Part shown: positions 1 to 8,362 of the stretch, in pieces
Layout: the number at the start of each line of letters is the position of its first letter
Position numbering within the stretch: the stretch's first letter is position 1
NCBI GenBank assembly: GCA_002429315.1
Contig: DIZC01000059.1
Location: forward strand, 10,718 to 31,338
Origin: Alphaproteobacteria bacterium UBA6038
GTDB lineage: Bacteria > Pseudomonadota > Alphaproteobacteria > Micropepsales > Micropepsaceae
Length of the DNA: 20,621 nucleotides
Reading direction: 5' to 3'
Notes under the pieces: generated by a model
The model's database searches: none
What the model saw: only the letters and a program-made list of their open reading frames with translations
What the model was told of the DNA's origin: nothing
Position numbers and translations under genes: made by a program

Positions 1-50
1 CCCCTCCCCGAAATTTGCTGCGCAAATTTCGACCCTCCCTCAAGGGGAGG
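1..50. repeat. GC-rich palindromic repeat (copy in nuoM 3' end)
   Basis: The sequence runs cccctccccg aaatttgc ... gcaaatttcg accctccct caaggggagg. It closely matches the repeat at 4586-4646, except that the central loop is shorter. The inner arms aaatttgc/gcaaattt form a hairpin and the outer CCCCTCCCC/GGGGAGG arms can pair. It is cut by the window edge, and here it lies inside the open frame of nuoM. Confidence 0.85.
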
Positions 51-1544
51 ATGGGAGTCTTTTGCCATCGCAATCTGGCTTTGGTGCACCAGGTTGGCGA
101 CGGAGGCGTGGGTCACGTCGAGGATGGGCTTGGGATAAACGCCCATGGCGATCGTAACGATCACGAGCGGCGCGAGAATGGCGAATTCGCGCAGCGACAA
201 ATCCTGGATCGTCTGCAGCGCGGGCTTCACTAGCTTGCCGAAGATCACCCGCCAGTAGAGATAGAGCATGTAGGCCGCCGAGAGGATCGCGCCAGTGGCG
301 GCGAAGATCACCACCCAGGTATTCACCCGGAAGGCGCCCAGCATGGTGAGGAATTCGCCCACGAAACCGCCGGTGCCCGGCAGCCCGACATTGGCCAAGG
401 TGAACACCATGAAGCAGGCGGCGTACATCGGCATGCGCACCACCAGCCCGCCATACGCTGCGATCTCGCGCGTGTGCATGCGGTCGTAGATGACGCCGAC
501 GCAGAGGAACAGCGCGCCGGACACCACGCCGTGCGACAGCATCTGGTAGATGCCGCCCTCGATGCCCTGATGGGTCATCGAGAAAATGCCCATCGTCACG
601 AAGCCCATATGGGCGACCGACGAATAGGCGATCAGCTTCTTCACGTCCTCCTGCGCCAGGGCCACGAAAGATGTGTAGACGATCGCCATGATGGACAGCA
701 CGAACACGAACGGCGTGAAGCTGTGGCTGGCGCTGGCAAACATCGGCAGCGAGAAGCGCAGGAAGCCGTAGCCGCCCATCTTCAAAAGGATGCCGGCGAG
801 GATCACCGAGCCGGCTGTCGGCGCTTCGACATGCGCGTCCGGCAGCCAGGTGTGCACCGGCCACATCGGCAATTTGACCGCGAAGGAGGCGAGGAAGGCG
901 AACCAAAGGAACGCCTGCATCGCGACGGGGAAGTGCGCCGTCTTGAGCAGCACTTCGATGTCGGTGGTGCCCGCGTAGAGATACATCCACAGGATGGCGA
1001 GCAGCATCAGCACCGAGCCGAGCAGGGTGTAGAGGAAGAACTTGAAGCTGGCATAGACGCGCCGCGCCCCGCCCCACACCCCGATGATGAGGAACATCGG
1101 GATCAGACCGCCTTCGAAGAACACATAGAAGAGGATGAGATCGAGCGCGGTGAACACGCCGATCATCAGCGTCTCCAGCAGCAGGAACGCGACCATGTAT
1201 TCGGCGACGCGCGTCTGGATGGATTCCCAGCTGGCCAGGATGCAGAAGGGCATGAGGCCCGCCGTGAGCACGACGAACAGCACGGAGATGCCGTCCACGC
1301 CCATGTGATAGCTGATGCCGAAGCCGAGCCAGTTGGCGCGCTCCTCGAATTGGAAGGCAGCGGTCGAGCCGTCAAAATTGCCCCAGATGTAAATCGACAG
1401 TGCGAGCTCGACGACAGTCGTGATCAGCGCCACCCAGCGGGCGGTGTTTGCCGCCCGGGCCGTGTCGCCGCGCGCCAGAAGAATGATCAGCGCGCCGACG
1501 GCGGGCAGGAAGGTGATGATGCTGAGGACCGGCAGGTGGCTCAC
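1..1544 (-). CDS. nuoM: NADH-quinone oxidoreductase subunit M (3' end beyond window)
   Basis: NuoM is one of the three antiporter-like proton-pumping subunits in the membrane arm of complex I. The frame starts with GTG at 1544, overlapping the nuoL stop as GTGA, and stays open to position 1, giving 514 codons without a stop; E. coli NuoM is about 509 residues. Family landmarks are the conserved glutamate E144 in FFEGGLIPM, the lysine near residue 224 in FAVKLPMWPVHTWLPDAH, and the GSVILAGILLKMGGYG helix. The protein is hydrophobic throughout, as expected for about 14 helices. The last 17 or so visible codons (positions 1-50) are not NuoM-like. They are the translation of a palindromic repeat whose relatives lie between nuoI and nuoJ. 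The true stop codon is outside the window. Confidence 0.96.
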   Translation of the reverse strand, partial: MSHLPVLSIITFLPAVGALIILLARGDTARAANTARWVALITTVVELALSIYIWGNFDGSTAAFQFEERANWLGFGISYHMGVDGISVLFVVLTAGLMPFCILASWESIQTRVAEYMVAFLLLETLMIGVFTALDLILFYVFFEGGLIPMFLIIGVWGGARRVYASFKFFLYTLLGSVLMLLAILWMYLYAGTTDIEVLLKTAHFPVAMQAFLWFAFLASFAVKLPMWPVHTWLPDAHVEAPTAGSVILAGILLKMGGYGFLRFSLPMFASASHSFTPFVFVLSIMAIVYTSFVALAQEDVKKLIAYSSVAHMGFVTMGIFSMTHQGIEGGIYQMLSHGVVSGALFLCVGVIYDRMHTREIAAYGGLVVRMPMYAACFMVFTLANVGLPGTGGFVGEFLTMLGAFRVNTWVVIFAATGAILSAAYMLYLYWRVIFGKLVKPALQTIQDLSLREFAILAPLVIVTIAMGVYPKPILDVTHASVANLVHQSQIAMAKDSHPPLEGGSKFAQQISGR

Positions 1545-3568
1545 CGCAGGCCTCCCGTCGCGATGAACCAGGTCGCGAGCGCGACCACGCCGATCAACAT
1601 GGCGAAGGCATAGTGATACACATAGCCGGACTGCAGCCGGACCGCGCCGCGGGTGGCATCGAGCACGCGGGCGGCAATCCCGTCTGGGCCAAGTCCGTCG
1701 ATGATGCGGCCGTCGCCCAGCTTCCACAGGATGCGACCGAGCCACAGCGAAGGCCGCACGAACAGGACATCGTACAGCTCGTCGAAGTACCACTTGTTGT
1801 AGAGGAAGAGATACAGAAGCCCACGGCGCGCTGCGAGCCGCGCCGGAAGCTCCGGGCGCAGGATGTAATAGTAGTAGGCGATGGCGAAGCCGAGGATGGT
1901 GGCGACGAACGGCCCGAACTCCACCCAGGTGGGGATGTTCTCTTCGCCGGTGTTGCGCCCGGCCGCAAAGGCGATGGCGTTGCGCCAAAAGCCGTGCGCA
2001 TCGGCGCCCACGAACCAGTGATCGAAGATCGCGCCCGCGAATAGCGCACCGACCGCGAGCACGGCAAGCGGCGCCAGCATCGATAGCGGCGATTCATGCA
2101 CCTCCGACAGCGGCAGCACATGACCATGCGGATGGTCGGAATTCGGTTCGTCATGTGCCCGGGCGGCGGCGTCGGCGTGTTCCAGATGCGTATCCTCTTC
2201 GGCGCCGCGGTAGCGGCCATGGAACGTCATCAAAAACTGCCGCCAGGAATAGAACGAGGTCATCGCCGCAGCCGTCAGCGTCAGCACGAAAGCATAGGTG
2301 CCGATGCCGGTGCCGGCGGTGAAGGTCGCGTTGATGATGGTGTCCTTCGAGTAGAAGCCGGCGGTGCCGACGGCCAACAGCGGAATGCCCACGCCGGTGA
2401 GCGCGAGATTGCCGATCAGCATCGTCGCCCAGGTGAACGGAATGCGGCCGGCCAGGCCGCCCATCCGTCGCATGTCCTGCTCGTGGCGCATGGCGGTGAT
2501 CACGGCGCCGGCGGAGAGGAACAGCAACGCCTTGAAGAAGGCGTGGGTGAAGAGGTGGAACATGGCGGCGCCGTAGGCCGAGACGCCGGCGGCGGCGAAC
2601 ATGTAGCCCAGCTGCGAGCAGGTGGAGTACGCGATCACGCGCTTGATATCGTTCTGGAACAGGCCGACGGAGGCTGCGAAGAACGCCGTGGTTGCACCAA
2701 TGAAAGTGACGAAAGCGAGCGCCGTCGGCGACAGCTGGAACATCGGCGAGCAGCGGCACACGAGGAACACGCCTGCCGTCACCATCGTCGCCGCATGGAT
2801 CAGCGCGGAGACCGGCGTGGGACCCTCCATCGCGTCCGGCAACCAGGTGTGGAGCAGGAACTGCGCCGACTTCCCCATCGCGCCGATGAACAGCAGGATG
2901 CAGAGCGTGGCGAGGATATCGATATCCCAGCTGCCGAAATGGAAGGTGTGACCCACGAAATGCGGCGCGGCACGGAACACCGTGTCGAAGTCGAGCGTGC
3001 CGAAGATGAAGAACACGCCGAAGATGCCCAGCATGAATCCAAAGTCGCCGATGCGGTTGACGATGAACGCCTTGATGGCCGCGGCGTTGGCGCTAGGCCG
3101 CTCGTACCAGAAGCCGATCAGCAGGTAGGAGGCCAGGCCCACGCCTTCCCAGCCGAAGAACATCTGCAGGAAATTGTTGGCCGTCACCAGCATGAGCATG
3201 GCGAAGGTGAAGAACGACAGGTACGAGAAGAAGCGCGGCCGGCCCGGATCGCCGTGCATGTAGCCGACCGAATACAGATGCACGAGGGACGACACGCCGG
3301 TGACCACCACCAGCATGACGGCGGTCAGGGTGTCGATGCGTAACGCCCAGTCGGCCTCGAAATCGCCGGACACCATCCATTGCGCGATGCGCACGATCTG
3401 CGAGTGGCCGAGGATCGCCACGTCGTAAAACGCGTAGCAGGAGAGCGCTGCGGAGACGAACAGCAGCAGCGTGGTGACGAGCTCTGAGCCGCGCGCGCCG
3501 ATGAAGCGGCCGAACAGGCCGGCGATGGCCGAGCCAAGGAGCGGAAGGAAGACGATGGCGGTGTACAT
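1541..3568 (-). CDS. nuoL: NADH-quinone oxidoreductase subunit L
   Basis: NuoL is the distal antiporter-like subunit of complex I; it carries the long lateral helix and takes part in proton translocation. The 675-residue length is in the usual family range of about 610-700. The conserved glutamate is E141 in FFGWEGVGLASYLLIGFW and the conserved lysine is K233 in MGKSAQFLLHTWLPDAMEGPTPVSALIHAATMV. A histidine- and acid-rich loop around residues 455-490 separates the antiporter core from the C-terminal lateral-helix region, which is typical of alphaproteobacterial NuoL. The ATG at 3568 lies three bases past the nuoK stop, and the stop overlaps the nuoM GTG as GTGA, so the three genes are probably translated together. 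Confidence 0.98.
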   Translation of the reverse strand: MYTAIVFLPLLGSAIAGLFGRFIGARGSELVTTLLLFVSAALSCYAFYDVAILGHSQIVRIAQWMVSGDFEADWALRIDTLTAVMLVVVTGVSSLVHLYSVGYMHGDPGRPRFFSYLSFFTFAMLMLVTANNFLQMFFGWEGVGLASYLLIGFWYERPSANAAAIKAFIVNRIGDFGFMLGIFGVFFIFGTLDFDTVFRAAPHFVGHTFHFGSWDIDILATLCILLFIGAMGKSAQFLLHTWLPDAMEGPTPVSALIHAATMVTAGVFLVCRCSPMFQLSPTALAFVTFIGATTAFFAASVGLFQNDIKRVIAYSTCSQLGYMFAAAGVSAYGAAMFHLFTHAFFKALLFLSAGAVITAMRHEQDMRRMGGLAGRIPFTWATMLIGNLALTGVGIPLLAVGTAGFYSKDTIINATFTAGTGIGTYAFVLTLTAAAMTSFYSWRQFLMTFHGRYRGAEEDTHLEHADAAARAHDEPNSDHPHGHVLPLSEVHESPLSMLAPLAVLAVGALFAGAIFDHWFVGADAHGFWRNAIAFAAGRNTGEENIPTWVEFGPFVATILGFAIAYYYYILRPELPARLAARRGLLYLFLYNKWYFDELYDVLFVRPSLWLGRILWKLGDGRIIDGLGPDGIAARVLDATRGAVRLQSGYVYHYAFAMLIGVVALATWFIATGGLR

Positions 3569-3571
3569 CCG

Positions 3572-3880
3572 TCAGCCCTTCATCAGGTTGACGTCTTCGA
3601 CCGCGATGGAGCCGCGGTTGCGGTAGTACACGACCAGGATGGCAAGCCCGATGGCGGCTTCGGCAGCGGCGACCGTCAGCACGAACAGCGCGAACACCTG
3701 ACCCGTGAGATCGCCGAGAAACGCGGAGAACGCCACGAAATTGATGTTCACCGCGAGCAGGATCAGCTCGATCGACATCAAAATGATGATCACGTTCTTG
3801 CGGTTGAGGAAGATGCCGAGCACGCCAATGGTGAAGAGGATGGCGGCGACCGCGAGATACTGCCCGAGCCCGATGGCCAT
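3572..3880 (-). CDS. nuoK: NADH-quinone oxidoreductase subunit K
   Basis: NuoK is the small three-helix membrane subunit (MrpC-like) linking NuoJ/A/H to the antiporter subunits. It has 102 residues, the family norm. The two membrane glutamates needed for proton transfer in this family are present at E38 (MSIELILLAVN) and E74 (AAAEAAIGLA), corresponding to E36 and E72 of E. coli. The ATG directly follows the nuoJ stop (TAA then ATG with no spacer), and the stop is three bases before the nuoL start. Confidence 0.98.
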   Translation of the reverse strand: MAIGLGQYLAVAAILFTIGVLGIFLNRKNVIIILMSIELILLAVNINFVAFSAFLGDLTGQVFALFVLTVAAAEAAIGLAILVVYYRNRGSIAVEDVNLMKG

Positions 3881-4489
3881 TTACGCCCCCTGCCCCGGCT
3901 TCACATCTACGACCACCAGCGTGTCGCTAGCGTAACGGCGCACCTGCGCGCGCACCGATTGCTTGCGCACGCCCGCCCGCGTGCGGAGCGTGAGCACGAT
4001 GGCGCCGATCATGGCGACCAGCAGGATCAGGCCGGCGACCTGAAAATAGTAGGCGTAATTGGTGTACAGGATGCGGCCCAAGGCTTCGGTGTTGGTGAGG
4101 TGGGCTGGATTGGCGCTCGCCAGTGATTGCGGCGCGGCGGACGCAAAGCGCCAGGCGGTGGCGGCGAACAGGAGTTCGGCGACCAGAATGCCGCCCACCA
4201 CGAGGCTGACCGGAATGTACTGCAAAGTGCCGCGTTTCAATTCGGCGAAATCCACATCCAGCATCATCACCACGAAGAGGAACAGCACCGCCACCGCACC
4301 GACATAGACGATGACGAGAATCATCGCGAGGAACTCGGCGCCGAGCAGCACGAATAAGGCCGCGGCGTTGAAGAAGGTCAGAATTAGGAACAGCACCGAG
4401 TGCACGGGATTGCGACCGGCAATCACCATCACCGCCGAGGCGATCAGCACCGCGGAAAAGAGGTAGAAGGCGATGGCCTGAAGCAGCAT
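3881..4489 (-). CDS. nuoJ: NADH-quinone oxidoreductase subunit J
   Basis: NuoJ is a five-helix membrane subunit of complex I whose third helix is part of the coupling path. I place the start at ATG 4489, giving 202 residues beginning MLLQAIAFYLF. A TTG one codon upstream is less likely. Family features are the N-terminal helix pattern with GRNPVHSVLFLILTFFNAAALF and the conserved VIVYVGAVAVLFLFVVMML helix. The C-terminal 30 residues are basic and outside the membrane. The only good ribosome-binding sequence, GGGGA seven bases before the ATG, lies in the edge of the palindromic repeat immediately upstream. The gene is separated from nuoI by 187 bp of repeat, unlike the tight joints elsewhere in the operon. 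Confidence 0.97.
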   Translation of the reverse strand: MLLQAIAFYLFSAVLIASAVMVIAGRNPVHSVLFLILTFFNAAALFVLLGAEFLAMILVIVYVGAVAVLFLFVVMMLDVDFAELKRGTLQYIPVSLVVGGILVAELLFAATAWRFASAAPQSLASANPAHLTNTEALGRILYTNYAYYFQVAGLILLVAMIGAIVLTLRTRAGVRKQSVRAQVRRYASDTLVVVDVKPGQGA

Positions 4490-4496
4490 CAAAAAA

Positions 4497-4562
4497 TCCC
4501 CGCCCTCCCCTTGAGGGAGGGTCGAAAAATTCGAGCAGCGCGAGAATTTTCCGGGGAGGGGT
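4497..4562. repeat. GC-rich palindromic repeat, first of an inverted pair
   Basis: CCCTCCCC at 4503-4510 and GGGGAGGG at 4553-4560 form outer arms around an inner aaaattcg/cgagaatttt hairpin. The element is related to the copies at 4579-4653 and 1-50 but is in opposite orientation to the next copy, so the pair could also fold together. Its left edge supplies the GGGGA that appears to serve as the nuoJ ribosome-binding site. Confidence 0.85.
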
Positions 4563-4578
4563 TATGCCTCGGTTGCTG

Positions 4579-4653
4579 GAATCGACCCCTCCCCGAAATT
4601 TGCTGCGCTGCGCTTCGCAAATTTCGACCCTCCCTCAAGGGGAGGGTCGATTC
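4579..4653. repeat. GC-rich palindromic repeat, second of an inverted pair
   Basis: The outer arms gaatcgacccctcccc (4579-4594) and ggggagggtcgattc (4639-4653) are complementary except for one extra C. The inner arms cgaaatttgc and gcaaatttcg also pair. It has the same family sequence as the copy at 1-50, with a longer central loop. It lies between the nuoI stop (4677) and nuoJ. Confidence 0.88.
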
Positions 4654-4676
4654 TATGATTGTGCGAAATCCCGCGT

Positions 4677-5168
4677 TCATCTGTACGGAGCGTCGAGTTC
4701 GAGGTTGCGGGCAATCTCGCGTTCCCAGCGGTCGCCGTTCGCGAGCAAGCGGTCCTTGTCGTAGTAGAGTTCCTCGCGCGTTTCGGTGGCGAACTCGAAG
4801 TTCGGCCCCTCCACGATGGCGTCCACCGGGCAAGCCTCCTGGCAAAGGCCGCAATAGATGCACTTCACCATGTCGATGTCGTAGCGCGTGGTGCGGCGGC
4901 TGCCGTCGGCGCGCGGCTCGGCCTCGATGGTGATGGCGAGCGCGGGGCAAATCGCTTCGCACAATTTGCAGGCAATGCAGCGCTCCTCGCCGTTCGGGTA
5001 GCGGCGCAGCGCATGTTCGCCGCGGAAGCGCGGGCTGAGCGGCCCCTTCTCGAACGGATAGTTGAGAGTCGCCTTGGGCGAGAAGAAATAGCGCAGCGAC
5101 AGCCAAAAGCTCTTGACGAATTCCCAGAGGAAAATTGTGCGCGCGGTGCGGTCGAGACCGGCAAACAT
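4677..5168 (-). CDS. nuoI: NADH-quinone oxidoreductase subunit I
   Basis: NuoI is the ferredoxin-like (TYKY) subunit. It holds two 4Fe-4S clusters (N6a and N6b) that pass electrons from NuoG to NuoB at the quinone site. The 163 residues match the alphaproteobacterial length. The two cluster motifs are C64-x2-C67-x2-C70-x3-C74 (CIACKLCEAICP) and C103-x2-C106-x2-C109-x3-C113 (CIYCGLCQEACP). The start is the ATG at 5168 that overlaps the nuoH stop as TGATG. A longer upstream frame exists but reads only nuoH out of frame. Downstream comes an inverted repeat pair before nuoJ. Confidence 0.98.
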   Translation of the reverse strand: MFAGLDRTARTIFLWEFVKSFWLSLRYFFSPKATLNYPFEKGPLSPRFRGEHALRRYPNGEERCIACKLCEAICPALAITIEAEPRADGSRRTTRYDIDMVKCIYCGLCQEACPVDAIVEGPNFEFATETREELYYDKDRLLANGDRWEREIARNLELDAPYR

Positions 5169-6226
5169 CAGACGCCTCCATGAGCGAGCGCCGCCCAAAT
5201 GCCATGCGGGAAAACCATTATCCAGCCGGCGGTGAGTACCACCCACACCAGCGACAGCGGCAGAAACACTTTCCAGCCGAGCCGCATCAGCTGGTCGTAG
5301 CGGTAGCGGGGGACGAACGCCTTCACCATCGAATTGCAGAAGAACAGAAAAAACAATTTCAGCAGGAACCAGATCACGCCGGGAACGAGCGTGAGCGGCC
5401 ATATCGACCACAGCGGCAGCCAGCCGCCCAGGAACAGCACCGCCATCAGACCGCAAAGCATGATGACGTTCATATACTCGCCGAGGAAGAACAGCAGGAA
5501 GGGTGTAGAGGAATATTCCACCATGAAGCCGGCAACGAGCTCGGATTCCGCTTCCAGCAGATCGAACGGCGGTCGCTGAGTCTCGGCAAGCGACGAGATG
5601 AAGAAGATGACGAACATTGGGAACAGGATGGTGAAGGCGAACCACCCATGCGCCTGCGCCAGCACAATGGCGGACAGATTCAGCGAGCCCGCGAACAGCA
5701 GCACCGTGATCAGCACGAAGCCGATCGAGACTTCGTAGGACACCATCTGGGCCGCGGCGCGCAGGGCGGAGAGAAAGGCGTATTTCGAATTGGAAGCCCA
5801 GCCGGCCACGATAACGCCGTAGACTCCCAGCGAGGAAATGGCGAAGACGTAAAGAACGCCGACATTGATGTTGGCGACCACCCAGCCGGCGCTCACGGGC
5901 ATCACCGCCCAAGCAGCGAAGGCGAGCGTGGCAGTGATCAGCGGCCCCAGCAGGAAGAGCACCTTGTTCGCGCCGGCCGGCACGATCACTTCCTTGAAGA
6001 AGAATTTCAGCGCGTCGGCGAAGGTCTGCAGCAGGCCGAACGCACCCACCACGTTGGGTCCGCGCCGCAGCTGCACCGCCGCCCAAATCTTGCGGTCGGC
6101 GAGAATGAAGAACGCGACCGAAACCGCGAGCACCAGTTCGAAGAACACGATCACAATGAGCTGGCTCAACGTCCACGCCCAACCGTACGGCAGCCCGTGA
6201 TGCTGGAAATACGGTGTGAAGAACAT
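5168..6226 (-). CDS. nuoH: NADH-quinone oxidoreductase subunit H
   Basis: NuoH (ND1) is the membrane subunit at the junction with the peripheral arm; it forms much of the quinone chamber. It has 352 residues, and the frame is strongly hydrophobic with about eight helices. Family signatures are RKIWAAVQLRRGPNVVGAFG (about residues 45-64), a loop with DALKFFFKE, and the acidic quinone-site loop AETQRPPFDLLEAESELVAG (about 214-233). The start ATG directly follows the nuoG TAG, and the stop overlaps the nuoI ATG as TGATG. Confidence 0.98.
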   Translation of the reverse strand: MFFTPYFQHHGLPYGWAWTLSQLIVIVFFELVLAVSVAFFILADRKIWAAVQLRRGPNVVGAFGLLQTFADALKFFFKEVIVPAGANKVLFLLGPLITATLAFAAWAVMPVSAGWVVANINVGVLYVFAISSLGVYGVIVAGWASNSKYAFLSALRAAAQMVSYEVSIGFVLITVLLFAGSLNLSAIVLAQAHGWFAFTILFPMFVIFFISSLAETQRPPFDLLEAESELVAGFMVEYSSTPFLLFFLGEYMNVIMLCGLMAVLFLGGWLPLWSIWPLTLVPGVIWFLLKLFFLFFCNSMVKAFVPRYRYDQLMRLGWKVFLPLSLVWVVLTAGWIMVFPHGIWAALAHGGV

Positions 6227-8359
6227 CTATTCCGCCGCCAGTTTCATTGCGCCGGCCACATAGACCTTGCTGCACTCGGCCATGGTTTCGCTCGCGCGTG
6301 CGATGGGGTTGGTGAGATAGAAGTCGGCTATCGGCGAGGCAAGCGGCGCGTGCTCGTCGATATCGCCGGGTGTGCCAATGGCGTTCCAGATGGCGGGATC
6401 GGCGCCCACTGATTGGGGCAGCATGTTTTCGCTGGCGAGGTGCGGCGCATCGGCGAACAGCGCCCGGCGCAAGGCATCGCGGTTGTCGTAGGGCAATCGG
6501 CGGCCGATGACATCGGAGAGCGCGCGCAAAATCGCCCAGTCCTCTTTCGCCTGCCCCGGCGGGAAGGTGGCGCGCTCGGCGCGCTGCGCACGGCCCTCGA
6601 GATTCACATAGATGCCGTCCTGCTCGGTGTAGGCGGCACCCGGCAGAATGACATCGGCGCGATGCGCACCGGCGTCACCATGGGTGCCCTGATAGACGAC
6701 GAAGGCGTTGCCGAGCTTTGCCATATCGAATTCGTCAGCGCCGAGCAGATAGACGAAATCGATCTCGCCTTTGCTGGCGCCATCGAGAATGCCGGCCATG
6801 TCGCGACCGCCCTCGCCCGGCAGGAGATCAAGGTCGAGGGCTGCAACACGGGAGGCGGCGGTATGCAGAACGTTGAATCCATTCCAGCCGCCTTCGGCCG
6901 GCGTGCCGGCTGGCCCGATCATGCCCGTGTCGGACGCAATCCGCGCTGCCAAATTGAGGATCGCTGCGCCGTCGGGCCTCGCGATAGCGCCAGGTCCGAG
7001 AATGAGCATCGGCCGCTTCGCATCGCGCAGGACTTTCACGAAGGCATGGCTGCCATCCACAATCGCGCGCAACGCACCGGCGCTGCCGCCCAGCTGCTCC
7101 ACCGGATAGGTGAGATCGTACGGCACGCCGACATTGGCGATTTTTATCCCGCTGTTGAGCCACGTCTTGTGGATGCGGGCGTTCAGCACCGGCGCTTCCC
7201 AGCGCGGATTGCTGCCGATGAGCAGCAAGGCATCCGCGGATTCAATGCCCGCAATCGTCGTATTGAAGAGATAAGATTGCGGTGGGCCGCCGCCGATCCT
7301 CGCGCCGTCCTGCCGGCATTCGAGATTGGCGACGCCGAGCGACCGCATCAAGTCCTTCAGCGCCTTGATCTCTTCGGCCGCCGCGAGATCGCCGACAACC
7401 GCCGCCATGCGCTCGGGCCGCGTGGCGCGCACCCGCGCGTTGATGACTTCAAACGCCTCGCCCCAGCTCGCCGGCACCAGCTTTCCGTTCGTGCGAATAT
7501 AAGGCCGATCCAGCCGCTGATATTTCAGCCCGTCGCAGGCATAGCGCGCCTTGTCGGAAATCCATTCCTCGTTCACGTCGTCGTTGACGCGCGGCAGGAT
7601 ACGCAGCACCTGCCCGCTGCGGCTGTCGACGCGGATGTTGCAGCCCTGTGCGTCGTGCACGTCGATCGACATGGTTTTGCGCAGTTCCCACGGGCGATAG
7701 ATGAACGCCCACGGCTTGTGCGTCAGTGCGCCCACCGGGCAGAGATCGACCGCGTTGCCCACCAACTCCGACTGGAACGCCTTATCGAGATAGGACATGA
7801 TCTCCATGTCCTCGCCGCGCCCGGTGGCACCAAGGTCCGGCACGCCCGCCACCTCGGTCGCAAAGCGCACGCAGCGGGTGCACTGGATGCAACGGGTCAT
7901 GATCGTTTTGATCAGCGGGCCCATGTACTTGTCTTCCACCGCCCGCTTGTTCTCGTTGAAGCGGTGGTAGGCCGCGCGGCCGTAATAGAGCGCCTGATCC
8001 TGCAGATCGCATTCGCCGCCCTGATCGCAGATGGGGCAGTCGAGCGGATGGTTGATAAGCAGGAATTCCATCACGCCTTCGCGCGCCTTCTGCGCGTAAG
8101 GCGAGCGGGTGTTGATTTTCGCCGGCGTGCCATCCTTGTTGGGGAAGATATCCTTCACCTGCAGCGCACAACTCGCCTGCGGCTTGGGCGCCCCCACCCA
8201 TTCCACCAGACACATGCGGCAGTTGCCGGCCACTGACAGACGCTCGTGATAACAGAAGCGGGGGATTTCCGCCCCGGCTTGCTCGCAAGCCTGAAGCAGC
8301 GTGATCGACTCTTCCGCTTCGACTTCCCTGCCGTCGATGATGAGTTTGCGCGTGGGCAT
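6227..8359 (-). CDS. nuoG: NADH-quinone oxidoreductase subunit G
   Basis: NuoG is the large iron-sulfur subunit of the NADH-oxidising arm, carrying electrons from NuoF/E toward NuoI. Of its 710 residues, the N-terminal 220 hold the 2Fe-2S ligands C36, C47, C50 and C64. They also hold the N5 4Fe-4S set H104, C108, C111, C117 and the N4 set C157, C160, C163, C207. The rest is a molybdopterin-oxidoreductase-like fold without catalytic function in complex I. The start MPTRKLIIDG at 8359 fits the family. The ATG overlaps the TGA of a short upstream reading frame that runs through a palindromic insertion. The first eight codons are duplicated at 8505-8529, upstream of that insertion. Confidence 0.98.
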   Translation of the reverse strand: MPTRKLIIDGREVEAEESITLLQACEQAGAEIPRFCYHERLSVAGNCRMCLVEWVGAPKPQASCALQVKDIFPNKDGTPAKINTRSPYAQKAREGVMEFLLINHPLDCPICDQGGECDLQDQALYYGRAAYHRFNENKRAVEDKYMGPLIKTIMTRCIQCTRCVRFATEVAGVPDLGATGRGEDMEIMSYLDKAFQSELVGNAVDLCPVGALTHKPWAFIYRPWELRKTMSIDVHDAQGCNIRVDSRSGQVLRILPRVNDDVNEEWISDKARYACDGLKYQRLDRPYIRTNGKLVPASWGEAFEVINARVRATRPERMAAVVGDLAAAEEIKALKDLMRSLGVANLECRQDGARIGGGPPQSYLFNTTIAGIESADALLLIGSNPRWEAPVLNARIHKTWLNSGIKIANVGVPYDLTYPVEQLGGSAGALRAIVDGSHAFVKVLRDAKRPMLILGPGAIARPDGAAILNLAARIASDTGMIGPAGTPAEGGWNGFNVLHTAASRVAALDLDLLPGEGGRDMAGILDGASKGEIDFVYLLGADEFDMAKLGNAFVVYQGTHGDAGAHRADVILPGAAYTEQDGIYVNLEGRAQRAERATFPPGQAKEDWAILRALSDVIGRRLPYDNRDALRRALFADAPHLASENMLPQSVGADPAIWNAIGTPGDIDEHAPLASPIADFYLTNPIARASETMAECSKVYVAGAMKLAAE

Positions 8360-8362
8360 CAG
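8338..8362. repeat. 25-bp direct repeat, copy 1 (functional nuoG start)
   Basis: This covers the nuoG ATG and first seven codons. It matches 8505-8529 at 24 of 25 positions; the one difference is a silent A/G change in the Leu-preceding Lys codon. The two copies bracket the palindromic element. Confidence 0.85.

Noticed and set aside
40..1077. Long minus-strand open frame of 345 codons
   Set aside because: It is an out-of-frame shadow of nuoM, arginine/histidine-rich with no family resemblance; the true nuoM frame runs through the same bases with all family motifs.
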